Part shown: positions 12,874-26,279 of the stretch, piece after piece
How the letters are laid out: every line of letters begins with the position of its first letter
How positions within the stretch are numbered: position 1 is the first letter of the stretch
Assembly: GCA_900299145.1 (NCBI GenBank)
Contig: OMIN01000113.1
Coordinates: 1 to 64,000, forward strand
Length of the DNA: 64,000 nt
Origin: Betaproteobacteria bacterium
GTDB lineage: Bacteria > Pseudomonadota > Gammaproteobacteria > Burkholderiales > SG8-41
Direction: 5' to 3'
The notes under the pieces: generated by a model
Told to the model about the DNA's origin: nothing
The model's input: the letters and a program-made list of their open reading frames with translations, nothing else
The model's database searches: none
Translations under genes and position numbers: made by a program

Positions 12874-13662
12874 TTACGCCACCGCTGCGGGAGCGGCGGC
12901 TATCGTCTGGCGGGTCAGCATTTCCCCCGCCAGTGCGATATACGCTTGCGCGCCCTTGGACGCTTTGTCGAATTGCATCGCCGGCAAGCCGTGGCTGGGC
13001 GCTTCGGCGAGACGAATGTTGCGCGGTATCACCGTGCGATACACCTTGTCGCCGAAGTGATCGACGAGTTGTTGCGACACCTGTTGCGCCAGGGTGTTGC
13101 GGGGATCGTACATGGTACGGAGCAGCCCTTCGATTTCCAGTGAAGGATTCAGATGCGCGCGCACTTTTTTCACCGTCTGCACCAGATCGGATAAACCTTC
13201 CAGCGCATAGTACTCGCACTGCATTGGAATCATCACCGCGTGTGCCGCCGTCAGGCCGTTCACCGTGAGCAGATTCAACGCGGGTGGACAATCGATCAAC
13301 ACAAAATCGTATTCACTGGTGTGCGCGGCAATGGCCTCTTTCAGGCGCGTCTCGCGGTGCTCGATATCGACCATTTCCACTTCGGCGCCGGCAAGATCGC
13401 GGTTGGCGGGCACAACGTCGTACGCGTCGTCACCCGAACGCACGCGCGCCTCTGCCAACGATTTTTCGCCGAGCAGTACGTGATAAACGCTGGCCGCCAG
13501 CGTACGTTTGTTGATGCCGCTGCCCATGGTGGCGTTACCCTGCGGATCCAGATCGATCAGCAACACGCGCTGTTTGGCGGCGGCTAGGCTGGCCGCGAGA
13601 TTGACGCCGGTAGTGGTTTTACCGACGCCGCCTTTTTGGTTGGTAATGGCTAGGATGCGCAT
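12874..13662 (-). CDS. parA: Chromosome partitioning ATPase ParA
   Basis: Deviant Walker ATPase that moves ParB-parS complexes over the nucleoid. The 262-residue protein begins MRILAITNQKGGVGKTTTGV, which holds the deviant P-loop KGGVGKTT; a Walker B-like segment VLLIDLDPQGNAT is at about 34-46. It is a chromosomal (short) ParA without an N-terminal DNA-binding domain. It is in an operon with parB and 43 bases downstream of rsmG, the usual rsmG-parA-parB order. Confidence 0.97.
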   Translation of the reverse strand: MRILAITNQKGGVGKTTTGVNLAASLAAAKQRVLLIDLDPQGNATMGSGINKRTLAASVYHVLLGEKSLAEARVRSGDDAYDVVPANRDLAGAEVEMVDIEHRETRLKEAIAAHTSEYDFVLIDCPPALNLLTVNGLTAAHAVMIPMQCEYYALEGLSDLVQTVKKVRAHLNPSLEIEGLLRTMYDPRNTLAQQVSQQLVDHFGDKVYRTVIPRNIRLAEAPSHGLPAMQFDKASKGAQAYIALAGEMLTRQTIAAAPAAVA

Positions 13663-13705
13663 GGGGGTTCCGGGGATTGCCGCTTTCAGGCTCTCTTAGG
13701 TGCTT

Positions 13706-14329
13706 TTAGGCCGCTTTCAGAAAAACCAGATGCCGCTCGGCATCGAGGCCGGGTACGTCGAGTTTGGTGACGCCGGTGGTCACAAAACCTTTATTCAATT
13801 TGCCGATCTCACCAGTTGGGTCGGCGCCCTTCATGGCGATAAGCTGCCCACCTGGGGATACCAAATGCCCCGCCAATGCTGCGAATTCTTTCAGTTCGGC
13901 GAATGCCCGCGAGAGCACCACGCGAAGTATTTGTTTTGATTGATATTTTTCTACTCGCTCACACACGACGGTGACGTTAGCCAGCCCTAACTGCATTTTC
14001 ACCTGCCGCAGAAAAGTGGTCTTTTTATGATTGCTGTCCAGCAGCGTGACTTGGACTTCGGGCAAAGCCAACGCCAGCGGAATGCCCGGTAACCCGGCAC
14101 CGCTGCCGACATCGAGGATCGCTTTCGCCTCACGCACGTGCGGTACGACGGCAAGGCTGTCGAGCAAATGGTGTGTGAGCATCTGTGCTTCGCCACGCAC
14201 CGCCGTGAGGTTATAAACCTTGTTCCATTTGTGCAGGAGGGCGAGATAAGCAAGCAGTTTTTCCTGCGTCGCGGCCGGCAAATCAAGATTCAGCTGCGAC
14301 AGTCCCTCGGCCAGTGTGATAGCACCCAT
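13706..14329 (-). CDS. rsmG: 16S rRNA (guanine-N7) methyltransferase RsmG
   Basis: Methylates N7 of G527 in 16S rRNA using S-adenosylmethionine. The 207-residue protein carries the SAM-binding motif ILDVGSGAGLPGIPLAL (about residues 68-84), after the conserved NLTAVR and HLLDSL segments. It lies 3 bases after mnmG, the classical gidA-gidB pair. A copy of the dispersed AT-rich motif is written into its coding sequence at 13924-13951. Confidence 0.95.
   Translation of the reverse strand: MGAITLAEGLSQLNLDLPAATQEKLLAYLALLHKWNKVYNLTAVRGEAQMLTHHLLDSLAVVPHVREAKAILDVGSGAGLPGIPLALALPEVQVTLLDSNHKKTTFLRQVKMQLGLANVTVVCERVEKYQSKQILRVVLSRAFAELKEFAALAGHLVSPGGQLIAMKGADPTGEIGKLNKGFVTTGVTKLDVPGLDAERHLVFLKAA
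13924..13951 (+). repeat. Dispersed AT-rich motif, copy inside rsmG
   Basis: Reads GAAGTATTTGTTTTGATTG and then an AT tail, close to the consensus TAAGTATYTGTTTTTATTG. It is antisense within rsmG, encoding the KYQSKQILR stretch there. Chance similarity cannot be excluded for this one. Confidence 0.45.
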
Positions 14330-14332
14330 GCG

Positions 14333-16243
14333 TCAGGCACTCTTGCGCAAACCGGCAAAGCCGCGTTTGGCGTAAACCATCAGCACGGAAATCGCTGCCG
14401 GCGTAATGCCGGAGATACGCGACGCCTGGCCCAGCGTTTCGGGCTGATGTTTGGCGAGCTTTTGCCGCGCCTCGATGGAGAGCCCGGTTATTTTCGAATA
14501 GTCGAGATCCAGCGGCAGTTTCGTGGTTTCGTGTCCGGCGCTTTTTTCAATTTCCTCACGCTGGCGCTCGACGTAGCCATGATACTTTGCCTGGATTTCC
14601 ACTTGCTCGGCCGCTTGCGCGTTTTCAATGGCGGGGCCCGCGCCGGGCAAGGTCATCAGGGATCCGTAGGTCACATCGGGCCGGCGCAGCAAGTCGAGCA
14701 GATTGTATTCGCGCTCAATGGTTTGACCGAACACGCGCTGCTGGTCGGCTTCGGTGACGATTCGCGGATTGATCCACGTCGATTTCAGCCGTTCCTGTAC
14801 ACGCGCGATGCTTTCACGCTTTTGCTCAAACGCAGCCCAGCGGGCAGCGTCCACCACGCCCAACTGGCGGCCGATATCGGTGAGCCGCAAATCGGCGTTA
14901 TCTTCGCGCAGCGACAAACGATACTCCGCGCGGCTGGTAAACATGCGATAAGGTTCCGACACGCCGCGCGTGATCAAATCATCGACCAGCACGCCGAGAT
15001 ACGCCTCGTTGCGTTTGGGGCACCACGCATCGCGGTCCTTCACCGTCAATGCGGCGTTCAAGCCCGCGAGTAAACCCTGCGCGGCGGCTTCTTCATAACC
15101 GGTGGTGCCGTTGATTTGCCCGGCGAAAAAGAGGCCCTCGATGGCCTTCGTTTCGAGCGAGCTTTTCAGGCCGCGTGGATCGAAATAATCGTATTCGATG
15201 GCGTAACCAGGCCGCGTGATATGCGCGTTTTCCAGCCCCTTGATCGAGCGCACCAGTGCATGCTGCACATCATACGGCAGGCTGGTGGAAATGCCATTTG
15301 GGTAGAACTCGTGGGTCGTCAGGCCTTCCGGCTCGAGAAAAATCTGGTGTGAATGCTTATCAGCGAAGCGCGTGATTTTGTCTTCGATCGACGGACAATA
15401 ACGCGGGCCGATGCCTTCGATCACGCCTGTAAAAAGCGGCGAACGATCCAGCCCCCTGCGAATAATGTCATGCGTGCCTTCGTGCGTATGCGTGATCCAG
15501 CACGGTAGTTGTGGCGGATGCTGTTCGCGCGAACCCAAAAAGGAAAACACCGGCACCGGATCGTCGCCCGGCTGTTCCGTCATCACCGAAAAATCTATGC
15601 TGCGGCCATCAATGCGCGGTGGCGTGCCGGTTTTCAGGCGGCCAATGCCCAGTGATCCGTTGTTACCGCTACTCCATTCACGCAGCCGGTGAGCCAGCGT
15701 TACAGCGGGCGGATCGCCGGCGCGGCCCGCTTGGTAATTCTCAAGGCCGACGTGGATCCGGCCCGCCAGAAAAGTGCCCGCCGTCAGCACTACCGCGCGC
15801 GCGCGGAACTTGACGCCGATTTGGGTAATGACTCCGCTTACCTTGGCGCCATCGAGAATCAAATCATCGACGGCTTGCTGAAAGATATTCAGATTCGGAT
15901 GATTTTCCAGCCGCCCTCGCAGCGCCTTGCGGTACAGCACGCGGTCGGCTTGTGCGCGCGTAGCGCGTACCGCCGGCCCCTTGCGTGAATTGAGAATACG
16001 AAATTGAATGCCCGCTTCGTCGGTCGCTGCGGCCATCGCGCCACCCAGCGCGTCGACTTCCTTGACCAGATGGCCTTTGCCGATACCGCCGATCGACGGG
16101 TTGCACGACATTTGACCCAGCGTTTCTACACTGTGCGTCAGCAGCAAGGTCTTGCAGCCCATGCGCGCGGCGGCAAGCGCGGCTTCGCTGCCGGCATGCC
16201 CGCCGCCAACAACAATTATATCATATAAATCAATATGTTGCAT
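14333..16243 (-). CDS. mnmG: tRNA uridine-5-carboxymethylaminomethyl modification enzyme MnmG
   Basis: FAD enzyme that, with MnmE, installs the (carboxymethyl)aminomethyl group at wobble U34 of some tRNAs. The 636-residue protein starts at 16243 and has the FAD fold [19 protein letters not shown] near residues 11-29. Also visible are the family motifs [22 protein letters not shown] and [21 protein letters not shown]. Its partner gene mnmE is the next gene upstream, separated by a 145-base gap that holds a parS site. Confidence 0.97.
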   Translation of the reverse strand: MQHIDLYDIIVVGGGHAGSEAALAAARMGCKTLLLTHSVETLGQMSCNPSIGGIGKGHLVKEVDALGGAMAAATDEAGIQFRILNSRKGPAVRATRAQADRVLYRKALRGRLENHPNLNIFQQAVDDLILDGAKVSGVITQIGVKFRARAVVLTAGTFLAGRIHVGLENYQAGRAGDPPAVTLAHRLREWSSGNNGSLGIGRLKTGTPPRIDGRSIDFSVMTEQPGDDPVPVFSFLGSREQHPPQLPCWITHTHEGTHDIIRRGLDRSPLFTGVIEGIGPRYCPSIEDKITRFADKHSHQIFLEPEGLTTHEFYPNGISTSLPYDVQHALVRSIKGLENAHITRPGYAIEYDYFDPRGLKSSLETKAIEGLFFAGQINGTTGYEEAAAQGLLAGLNAALTVKDRDAWCPKRNEAYLGVLVDDLITRGVSEPYRMFTSRAEYRLSLREDNADLRLTDIGRQLGVVDAARWAAFEQKRESIARVQERLKSTWINPRIVTEADQQRVFGQTIEREYNLLDLLRRPDVTYGSLMTLPGAGPAIENAQAAEQVEIQAKYHGYVERQREEIEKSAGHETTKLPLDLDYSKITGLSIEARQKLAKHQPETLGQASRISGITPAAISVLMVYAKRGFAGLRKSA

Positions 16244-16346
16244 TATTACATGCCGCGCGTCGAGGTACGCATTATAGCGAAGTCAGTAAGTACTTTAAAG
16301 CCAAATTCGCTATTCACTATGCGCGAAGAGACTTCGCATCGAGCCA

Positions 16347-16362
16347 TGTTTCACGTGAAACA
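16347..16362. promoter_or_regulatory. parS: parS centromere site
   Basis: Perfect 16-bp palindrome TGTTTCACGTGAAACA, the universal chromosomal parS sequence bound by ParB. It lies in the gap between mnmG and mnmE. Confidence 0.95.
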
Positions 16363-16388
16363 TTTGAGGCAAAGCGCTTCGGCCGTAC

Positions 16389-17723
16389 TTACTTCCCGAT
16401 GCAGAAGCGGGAAAAAATCTCGCCCAGCAAATCATCCGGCGTCACTTCGCCAGTGATAGACATCAAGGCTTCGTGTGCCAGACGCAATTCCTCGGAGAAA
16501 AGTTCCTGCCGTGATATCTGCTCGGCCGCCCGCCCAACACCAGCGTACGCGGCGCGCAATGCGACCAGATGCCGTTCGCGCGCCATGAAAATGCCTTCGG
16601 CCTCGCCGCGCCAGCCAATGGCATCCGCAATGGCGCTGTGCAAGGCATCAATACCGTCGCCCGTTTTGGCCGACAGCACCACTGTGTCTTCCAGTCGGCC
16701 TGCATCCCGCTTCGCCAGATCGCACTTGTTATACACCCTTAACCAGCGCAGATGTGGCGGCAGCTTGCCAGCAATGGCTCTATCCTCACTGGTTTCGCCT
16801 TGGGTGGCGTCTATCACCAGCAGAGCCAGGTCGGCCTTTTCAATCGCCGCCCACGGGCGTGCAACGCCAATCTGCTCTACGGCATCTTGGGTTTCCCGTA
16901 AACCTGCTGTGTCGACCACATGCAGCGGCAAACCACCAAGGTTAATACTCTGCCGGATAGCGTCGCGGGTGGTACCCGGAATTTCCGTGACTATGGCCAC
17001 TTCCTCCCCGGCCAGCCGGTTGAGCAGGCTGGACTTGCCCGCATTGGGCCGGCCTGCAAGCACGACCACTGCGCCTTCGCGCAACAGACTGCCTTGGCCG
17101 GAGGCGTCGATCAAATGCGCCAGCCCTTTGGACAGCTCGTTAAGCCTGTGCGATTGGTCTACCCGCGTCGGCCCGTCAATTTCCTCTTCAGGGAAATCCA
17201 GCGTCGCTTCGGTCAACGCCCGCAATTCGGTCATCTGGCGGCCGAGCTGGTTCACTGCCGTTGAAAATTCGCCATGGACGGAGCGTTGAGCGCAGCGCGC
17301 CGCCTCTTCGGTGGCAGCGTCGATGAGATCGGCCACGCCCTCGGCTTGGGCCAAATCCATCTTGCCATTCAGATAGGCGCGTTTGCTGAACTCCCCGGGC
17401 TCGGCAAGCCGCGCACCCAATGCCAGACAGTGCTTGAGCAACCGCTGTAAAACCACGGGCCCGCCGTGGCCCTGTAGTTCCAGCACATGCTCGCCGGTGT
17501 AGGAATTCGGGGCCGGGAAACTGAGCGCCAGGCCCGTGTCAATGACGTCGCCGGCATTCCCGGAAAATTGGCTCAGCGTCGCCAGCCGCGGGATCAGCGG
17601 CTTACGGCAGATAGCGGCAATCAGTGTTTCGAGGTTGCCTCCCGATAGCCGCACTACGCCGATGCCCGCGCGGCCCGGCGCTGTGGCAATGGCAGCAATA
17701 ATGTCTTTGTCGCTGGAAGCCAT
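16389..17723 (-). CDS. mnmE: tRNA modification GTPase MnmE
   Basis: Potassium-stimulated GTPase that works with MnmG on tRNA wobble uridines. The 444-residue protein has the formyl-THF-binding N-terminal domain (IAAIATAPGRAGIGVVRLSG). A G domain inserted in a helical domain carries P-loop AGRPNAGKSSLLNRL, switch EIPGTTRD and NKCD. It ends in FCIGK, the catalytic Cys-containing C-terminus. It is flanked on both sides by parS sites. Confidence 0.96.
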   Translation of the reverse strand: MASSDKDIIAAIATAPGRAGIGVVRLSGGNLETLIAAICRKPLIPRLATLSQFSGNAGDVIDTGLALSFPAPNSYTGEHVLELQGHGGPVVLQRLLKHCLALGARLAEPGEFSKRAYLNGKMDLAQAEGVADLIDAATEEAARCAQRSVHGEFSTAVNQLGRQMTELRALTEATLDFPEEEIDGPTRVDQSHRLNELSKGLAHLIDASGQGSLLREGAVVVLAGRPNAGKSSLLNRLAGEEVAIVTEIPGTTRDAIRQSINLGGLPLHVVDTAGLRETQDAVEQIGVARPWAAIEKADLALLVIDATQGETSEDRAIAGKLPPHLRWLRVYNKCDLAKRDAGRLEDTVVLSAKTGDGIDALHSAIADAIGWRGEAEGIFMARERHLVALRAAYAGVGRAAEQISRQELFSEELRLAHEALMSITGEVTPDDLLGEIFSRFCIGK

Positions 17724-17734
17724 GCCGTCACCTA

Positions 17735-17750
17735 TGTTTCACGTGAAACA
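17735..17750. promoter_or_regulatory. parS: parS centromere site
   Basis: Second perfect copy of TGTTTCACGTGAAACA, only 11 bases upstream of the mnmE start and about 1.4 kb from the first. ParB bound here could also affect mnmE expression. Confidence 0.95.
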
Positions 17751-17767
17751 TTACGGCAATAGCCAAG

Positions 17768-19468
17768 CTACTTCTTGGCGGGCTGCCCGCCTTCGATCTG
17801 CTTATTGATATACCACTGCTGCCAGATTGACAGAATGTTATTCACCAGCCAGTACAACACCAGCCCTGCTGGGAAGAAGAAAAAGAAAATACTGAAGGCG
17901 ATAGGCATGATTTTCATCACCTTCGCTTGCACCGGATCCGGCGGCTCAGGATTCAGCTTGGTCTGGATGATCATCGATGCGCCCATTAACACCGGTAAGA
18001 TGTACCACGGGTCTATCGCCGACAAATCGGTAATCCACCCATAAAACGGCGCGTGGCGCAATTCAACCGCTGCCAGAATAACCCAATAAAGTGCAATAAA
18101 AACAGGCATTTGCACCAATATTGGAAGACAGCCCGCCATGGGATTCACTTTTTCCTTTTGGTACAGCTCCATCATGGCTTTTTGCATTCGCTGCCGGTCG
18201 TCGCCATAGCGATCCTTCAACTGCTGCATTTTCGGCGCAATGACTTTCATTTTCGCCATGGCCTTGTAGCTCGCTGCCTGCAACGGATAAAAAGCCGCCT
18301 TGATCAACACTGTCAGCAGGATAACGGCTATGCCCCAGTTGCCAGACAACGCATACATCCACGTCAACACCATAAATAACGGCACAGCAATTACCGTCAA
18401 CATGCCGAAATCCACCACCAGGTCGAGGCCTGGCGCCAGTTTTTCGAGCGTTTTGGTGTCCTGCGGGCCGGCATAAAGCGGCGCCGCGATCACACCCTTT
18501 TGCCCGGCCGGAATCGCAGCACCCACCACCTTGACGCCGACGGCGTAGAACCCGCCATCCAACTTGGTCGTATAAAACTCTCGCTGGGCCTTTTCCTTCG
18601 GCAGGAACGCACTAAGGAAATAGTGCTGGATCATCGCCACCCAGCCCTCGTCCTGCAAACCTTTGCCATACGGCGTTTTGGCTTTATCAATATCGTCAAA
18701 AGCGACCTTCTGGAATTTTTCGCCCTTGGTATAAACCGCTGGCCCGGTATACGTCGGCAACATTGCAGAGTCGCCCTCCGGCGGCTTGCGGTCCCGCACC
18801 AGCTGAAAATAGCCGTAAGGCTGGAGCGGTTTGTCCCCGCCATTGGTGATTTCATAATTTACGTCGATCACATAGCTGCCGCGCGTGAAACGATACACCT
18901 GCTCTACCTTTATGCCATCCGCATCAGGCGCGGTGAGGCGCACTTCCAGTTCCTTATCCCCCTCCTTGAACGAATAAGCCCGGCTGCCAGAAGAATAAAC
19001 GGCATGGTGATTGGGCAACCCCATCTGCCCGATCAAGCCCGATTGCGCGACATACACGTTGTCAGCATTGCTCTGAAACAGCACGAAGTTCTTGCTTTTG
19101 TCCAGCGTACCCTTGTGCTGCTTGAATTCCAGCCGGCGGATGTCACCGCCGCGTGTGCTGATTTGAGCGCGCAATACATCGGTCTCGACATTAATGATTT
19201 CGCCGCCCGGCGCAATGGCGGCACTGGGCACCGCCGAAGGGGCTGCGGGGGTTACGCCGGCAGTCCCCGCGGCAGCGCCACCCGGCGCCGGGGGCACGGG
19301 CACACCCGCGCCTTTGTCACTCTTGGCGCCATCCGGGGCACTGGGCACGCCCTTCACCGCGGTCTGCACGGCAGGCGTCGCTGCCTTTTGATCGCGTTGC
19401 CAGCCTTCGATCAGCATGAAGCTGGAAAACACAAATACGAAAAACAATATGAGCCGCTGGGTATCCAT
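17768..19468 (-). CDS. yidC: Membrane protein insertase YidC
   Basis: Inserts proteins into the inner membrane, alone or with SecYEG; Fo subunit c, encoded in this window, is a classic client. The 566-residue protein is the Gram-negative long form. It has an N-terminal membrane anchor (MDTQRLILFFVFVFSSFMLI), a Pro/Ala-rich linker, a large periplasmic beta domain (about residues 90-330), and the conserved five-helix insertase core (NWGIAVILLTVLIKAAFYPL, MQKAMMELYQKEKVNPMAGC). It lies 48 bases after rnpA. The small yidD gene that usually sits between them is absent. Confidence 0.97.
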   Translation of the reverse strand: MDTQRLILFFVFVFSSFMLIEGWQRDQKAATPAVQTAVKGVPSAPDGAKSDKGAGVPVPPAPGGAAAGTAGVTPAAPSAVPSAAIAPGGEIINVETDVLRAQISTRGGDIRRLEFKQHKGTLDKSKNFVLFQSNADNVYVAQSGLIGQMGLPNHHAVYSSGSRAYSFKEGDKELEVRLTAPDADGIKVEQVYRFTRGSYVIDVNYEITNGGDKPLQPYGYFQLVRDRKPPEGDSAMLPTYTGPAVYTKGEKFQKVAFDDIDKAKTPYGKGLQDEGWVAMIQHYFLSAFLPKEKAQREFYTTKLDGGFYAVGVKVVGAAIPAGQKGVIAAPLYAGPQDTKTLEKLAPGLDLVVDFGMLTVIAVPLFMVLTWMYALSGNWGIAVILLTVLIKAAFYPLQAASYKAMAKMKVIAPKMQQLKDRYGDDRQRMQKAMMELYQKEKVNPMAGCLPILVQMPVFIALYWVILAAVELRHAPFYGWITDLSAIDPWYILPVLMGASMIIQTKLNPEPPDPVQAKVMKIMPIAFSIFFFFFPAGLVLYWLVNNILSIWQQWYINKQIEGGQPAKK

Positions 19469-19516
19469 GATTTACTTCTTGGTATCGGCCAAATGTACAA
19501 CCATACGGGAGTGATG

Positions 19517-19963
19517 CTAACGAGCGCTCCGCCGCGACGTGGCAGCGCCCACTTGCCCACTGGCGCCACTAGTGCCACCAGTGCCGCTACTACCAAAGCG
19601 CGCGCCAAGTTTATCCAGCAACCGCTCCAGCTCCTGGCGCAATACGCGATTGCCCTTGCTGCGCAAATTATCTTTTAACTGCACGACGATATCGACTGCG
19701 GGCAATCCGGGCTGCCTTGCCCGAAACGCTTCGCGCGCAATTCGCTTACCCCGATTACGATCCACCGCGCGCCGCGCCGACTTACGGCTGGCGATGAGAC
19801 CAAGCCGCGCCGCTCGTTGCCCCGACGTTTCGGCGCGCAGCAAAAAATGCGCCCCACTTAACCTGAGAGATCCCGCCAGCACAGCCTTGAACTCACTTGG
19901 GCGAGTTAGCTTGACGGCGTTAACGCGCAGCTTATACGCCGCCACGGGCTGCAATAAACTCAA
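19517..19963 (-). CDS. rnpA: Ribonuclease P protein component
   Basis: Basic protein cofactor of RNase P, which trims tRNA 5' ends. The family core LTRPSEFKAVLAG and the signature RNR motif RAVDRNRGKRIAREAFR (about residues 66-82) are clear. At 148 residues it is longer than the usual 115-125: about 12 extra residues at the N-terminus and a Gly/Ser/Thr-rich tail (about 122-148). An internal start is possible. It is next to rpmH in the conserved order. Confidence 0.93.
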   Translation of the reverse strand: MSLLQPVAAYKLRVNAVKLTRPSEFKAVLAGSLRLSGAHFLLRAETSGQRAARLGLIASRKSARRAVDRNRGKRIAREAFRARQPGLPAVDIVVQLKDNLRSKGNRVLRQELERLLDKLGARFGSSGTGGTSGASGQVGAATSRRSAR

Positions 19964-19979
19964 CTAAATCAGATACATA
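19952..19979 (-). repeat. Dispersed AT-rich motif, degenerate copy at the rnpA start
   Basis: Minus-strand reading TATGTATCTGATTTAGTTG followed by AT-rich sequence; four differences from the consensus TAAGTATYTGTTTTTATTG. It overlaps the first rnpA codons. Weaker than the other copies. Confidence 0.4.
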
Positions 19980-20026
19980 TAAATTAATCCGGCGCCGCAC
20001 CGGATAAGACTAAAGCCAGTTGGCGG

Positions 20027-20161
20027 TCAAACCGTCAGTGCCGCGCGGCCTTTGGAACGACGCGCACGTATCACCGCGCGTCCACCACTGGTTTTCATAC
20101 GGGCGCGAAAACCGTGCGTCCGCGCGCGCTTGATTTTGGAAGGCTGATAAGTTCTTTTCAT
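20027..20161 (-). CDS. rpmH: 50S ribosomal protein L34
   Basis: A small, very basic ribosomal protein. Reading the minus strand from ATG 20161 gives 44 residues beginning [18 protein letters not shown] and ending RAALTV, a full-length L34. It is the first gene left of the origin, in the universal rpmH-rnpA-yidC order. The gap to rnpA is 63 bases. Confidence 0.98.
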   Translation of the reverse strand: MKRTYQPSKIKRARTHGFRARMKTSGGRAVIRARRSKGRAALTV

Positions 20162-20540
20162 GATGACCCCGTAATTCCATTTCTATCCATCGTTGACTCT
20201 GCCTGCGACATGTGCCGGCTACACCGCCGTCATTGACCACGCAGACATAATCCCAGCACACGCAACAGATGCGCCACCTAACGCCCCTTAACCCGATATG
20301 CCCCGCTGAGCCTTTGTCTTGATACAACGGGACAACTCGGGTACTCGCTGCCAACCTATGGCAACGACGCTGCCCTTTCGGACGAGAGAAAACCCCCGAT
20401 TACACCGCTTTTTTGGGTGTTTTGTCAAGATACTAGCGCCTATACGTGCGGAAGACGCGCAGAAGACCGGTGCCCGCGTATTCACAACGTAAGTCTTTTC
20501 CGCCGCCCATTTTTGACGGGAAAAGCGCTTCCAAATCCCT

Positions 20541-20549
20541 TGTGGATAA
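20541..20549 (-). promoter_or_regulatory. DnaA box
   Basis: Perfect consensus 9-mer, TGTGGATAA on the plus strand (TTATCCACA on the minus strand), in the rpmH-dnaA gap. Confidence 0.8.
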
Positions 20550-20693
20550 CTCTTGGCAAACCTCGTAAAATCGCCCTTGCGCCAGTGCTTCCGAGTTCTG
20601 CAGATCCTATGGATCTACCATCCTATAACACGATGGTGACGTGAGCGTGACGATAGTGCCATTTTTTGCAATAGCGACCCCTCGTTTAGCCAC

Positions 20694-20702
20694 TTATCCA
20701 CA
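20694..20702 (+). promoter_or_regulatory. DnaA box
   Basis: Perfect consensus 9-mer TTATCCACA, 152 bases upstream of the dnaA start. It may serve both initiation and dnaA autoregulation. Confidence 0.8.
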
Positions 20703-20853
20703 GCCGCTAACCGTTGGCTCCATTTAATTCCACCCGTTCCCGCGTCCGAACCCTTGTTATTGCGCCTGCTACGCCCGGCCTGTACCCCACAAGACTCTTG
20801 CCAAATTGGCTGACTACCCTCGCCTTCGCTGCTAAAACTAAGCCCCTTTTCCC

Positions 20854-22329
20854 ATGAGTCCGTTTTGGCGAACGTGCCTCGAGCACTTTGAAAAAGAACT
20901 CCCCGCGCAACAGTTCATAACCTGGATTAAACCCCTAATTGTTCGTGGTCCGGCGGACGGCGCCGAAACGGCAGATCCAGTAATCGCCGTCATCGCTCCC
21001 AATCGCTTTGTCCTGCAGTGGGTTCGCGACAAGTTTCAGGCCCGCATTCAGCAGCTGGCGTTGAAGTACCATGGCCGCGCCATGGAAATTTCCCTGCAAC
21101 TGGCGGAACGCGATCCAGCCCCCATGGCATCGGCTTCCACATCAGGCAAAACCGCTTTGATCACGCCTTCAACAGCAATCTCAGTGACAACGTTGATTTC
21201 ACCCTCAGCACCGGCACCGGCCACGCCACCGAACGCAGCCTCCCCTTCGCCTACATACGCCGTAAGCCCGCCCGCGCAAGCCAGCCGGCCACCCGTGCTG
21301 CCCCGTGATCTGGCGCGCTTGAACCCGGCCTTTACCTTCGAGTCCTTTGTCACCGGTAAAGCCAACGAACTCGCTCGGGCGGCCGCTACACAAGTCGCCG
21401 AGAAACCCGGTACCGCCTACAACCCCTTGTTCATTTATGGTGGCGTCGGTTTGGGAAAAACCCACCTCGCTCACGCCATCGGCAACTATTTTCGCCAACA
21501 CCATCCGCAGGGAAAGGTACGCTACATCCATGCTGAGCAATATGTGTCCGACGTCGTGCGCGCCTATCAGCACAAGGCATTCGATGACTTCAAGCGCTAT
21601 TACCACTCACTGGATATGCTGCTCATCGACGACATCCAGTTTTTCAGCGGCAAGAACCGCACCCAGGAAGAATTTTTTTATGCCTTTAATGCCCTGGTTG
21701 AATCACACAAACAGGTCGTCATCACCTGCGACACCTATCCAAGGGAGATCGCCGGTATTGAAAGCCGCCTGATCTCACGCTTTGGCTGGGGTCTCACCGT
21801 GGCCGTGGATCCGCCCGAGCTGGAAATGCGCGTCGCTATCCTGATCAAAAAAGCCGATAGCGAAACCGTCAAACTCTCGGAAGACGTCGCCTTTTTCCTG
21901 GCGCGCCATATCCAATCCAACGTGCGTGAACTTGAAGGGGGTCTGAAACGCGTGCTCGCCTATGCGCGATTTACCGGCCATGACCTGACCGTCGATTTGT
22001 GCCGCGAAGCCCTGCGCGATTTGCTGGCCGTGCAAAATCGCCAGATATCCATCGAGAACATCCAAAAGACCGTCGCGGATTACTATAAGATCAAGGTCTC
22101 CGAGATGTATTCCAAGAAGCGCACACGTGCCGTAGCACGCCCGCGCCAGATTGCCATGGCGCTAGCCAAGGAACTGACGCAGTTGAGTCTTCCCGACATC
22201 GGCGACGCATTCGGTGGCCGCGATCACACCACGGTGCTCCACGCCTGCCGCAAGATCAGCGACCTTAAAACCACCAATGGTGACATTAGCCGGGATTTCA
22301 CTTCGTTACTCAAAGTATTACGCTGTTGA
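20854..22329 (+). CDS. dnaA: Chromosomal replication initiator DnaA
   Basis: AAA+ initiator that binds DnaA boxes and opens the origin. The 491-residue protein has domain I ([21 protein letters not shown]) and a long Ala/Pro/Ser/Thr-rich linker (about residues 85-150). The AAA+ core has Walker [18 protein letters not shown] and DDIQFFSGK. The C-terminal DNA-binding domain has the signature [15 protein letters not shown]. It starts at ATG 20854 (MSPFWRTC). dnaN and gyrB follow on the same strand. Confidence 0.98.
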   Translation: MSPFWRTCLEHFEKELPAQQFITWIKPLIVRGPADGAETADPVIAVIAPNRFVLQWVRDKFQARIQQLALKYHGRAMEISLQLAERDPAPMASASTSGKTALITPSTAISVTTLISPSAPAPATPPNAASPSPTYAVSPPAQASRPPVLPRDLARLNPAFTFESFVTGKANELARAAATQVAEKPGTAYNPLFIYGGVGLGKTHLAHAIGNYFRQHHPQGKVRYIHAEQYVSDVVRAYQHKAFDDFKRYYHSLDMLLIDDIQFFSGKNRTQEEFFYAFNALVESHKQVVITCDTYPREIAGIESRLISRFGWGLTVAVDPPELEMRVAILIKKADSETVKLSEDVAFFLARHIQSNVRELEGGLKRVLAYARFTGHDLTVDLCREALRDLLAVQNRQISIENIQKTVADYYKIKVSEMYSKKRTRAVARPRQIAMALAKELTQLSLPDIGDAFGGRDHTTVLHACRKISDLKTTNGDISRDFTSLLKVLRC

Positions 22330-22522
22330 TGGCCATGGGACACCTTGTTGATAACAGCTGATTTTTGCCATTTCCAAAATCCATGCACAAATGTTCCACA
22401 TCACAACGATCACTTATACCGAACTTTGAAATTCATACAACTTCATGATTTAAGTGATAATTTTCAGATTACCCCCATTCGCCCTGCTTACTTATTGTTA
22501 GTTCTATTTAGAGATTTAACCC
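22330..22522 (+). other. AT-rich dnaA-dnaN gap
   Basis: 193 bases, clearly more AT-rich than the surroundings. It holds one near-consensus DnaA box (TGTTGATAA, one mismatch, just after dnaA) and promoter-like AT stretches upstream of dnaN. It could contain the dnaN promoter or a second origin lobe. No gene was seen. Confidence 0.4.
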
Positions 22523-26118
<3,596 letters not shown>

Positions 26119-26140
26119 ATTGTGCTCGGATAGAGCATCG

Positions 26141-26170
26141 TTTTTCGACCCGTTCAAAGAAGGGTCAAAA
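26141..26170. terminator. Possible bidirectional terminator after gyrB
   Basis: GACCC (26147-26151) pairs with GGGTC (26162-26166) around a 10-base loop, flanked by TTTTT on one side and AAAA on the other. The stem is short, so the call is tentative; placement 28 bases after the gyrB stop fits. The rest of the 26119-26279 gap is AT-rich and shows nothing else clear. Confidence 0.4.
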
Positions 26171-26279
26171 CAGCAACGCCCAGTAATTAATTGTTGTTAT
26201 TGATGATATTTTTGTATGCCCTCTTTGAGGGTTAAAAAGGACGATTTTTTCTATTTGACGCTAGGCGGAACACTCAATT

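Larger units (their letters stand above)
20162..20853. other. oriC: Probable replication origin (oriC) between rpmH and dnaA
   Basis: A 692-base stretch without a convincing gene, between divergently transcribed rpmH and dnaA, where many bacterial origins lie. It contains two perfect DnaA boxes in opposite orientation, 145 bases apart, and should also hold the rpmH and dnaA promoters. I did not find a clear AT-rich unwinding element or a tight DnaA-box cluster. The dnaA-dnaN gap could be a second part of the origin. GC-skew inversion would settle it. Confidence 0.7.

Noticed and set aside
12869-13291. N-terminal extension of parB reaching into parA
   Set aside because: The extension is an out-of-frame reading of parA; the conserved [16 protein letters not shown] start is at 12868.
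26219-26231. CCCTC-TTT-GAGGG hairpin upstream of the secreted-protein gene
   Set aside because: Short stem without a T-run on either strand; not enough for a terminator or operator call.
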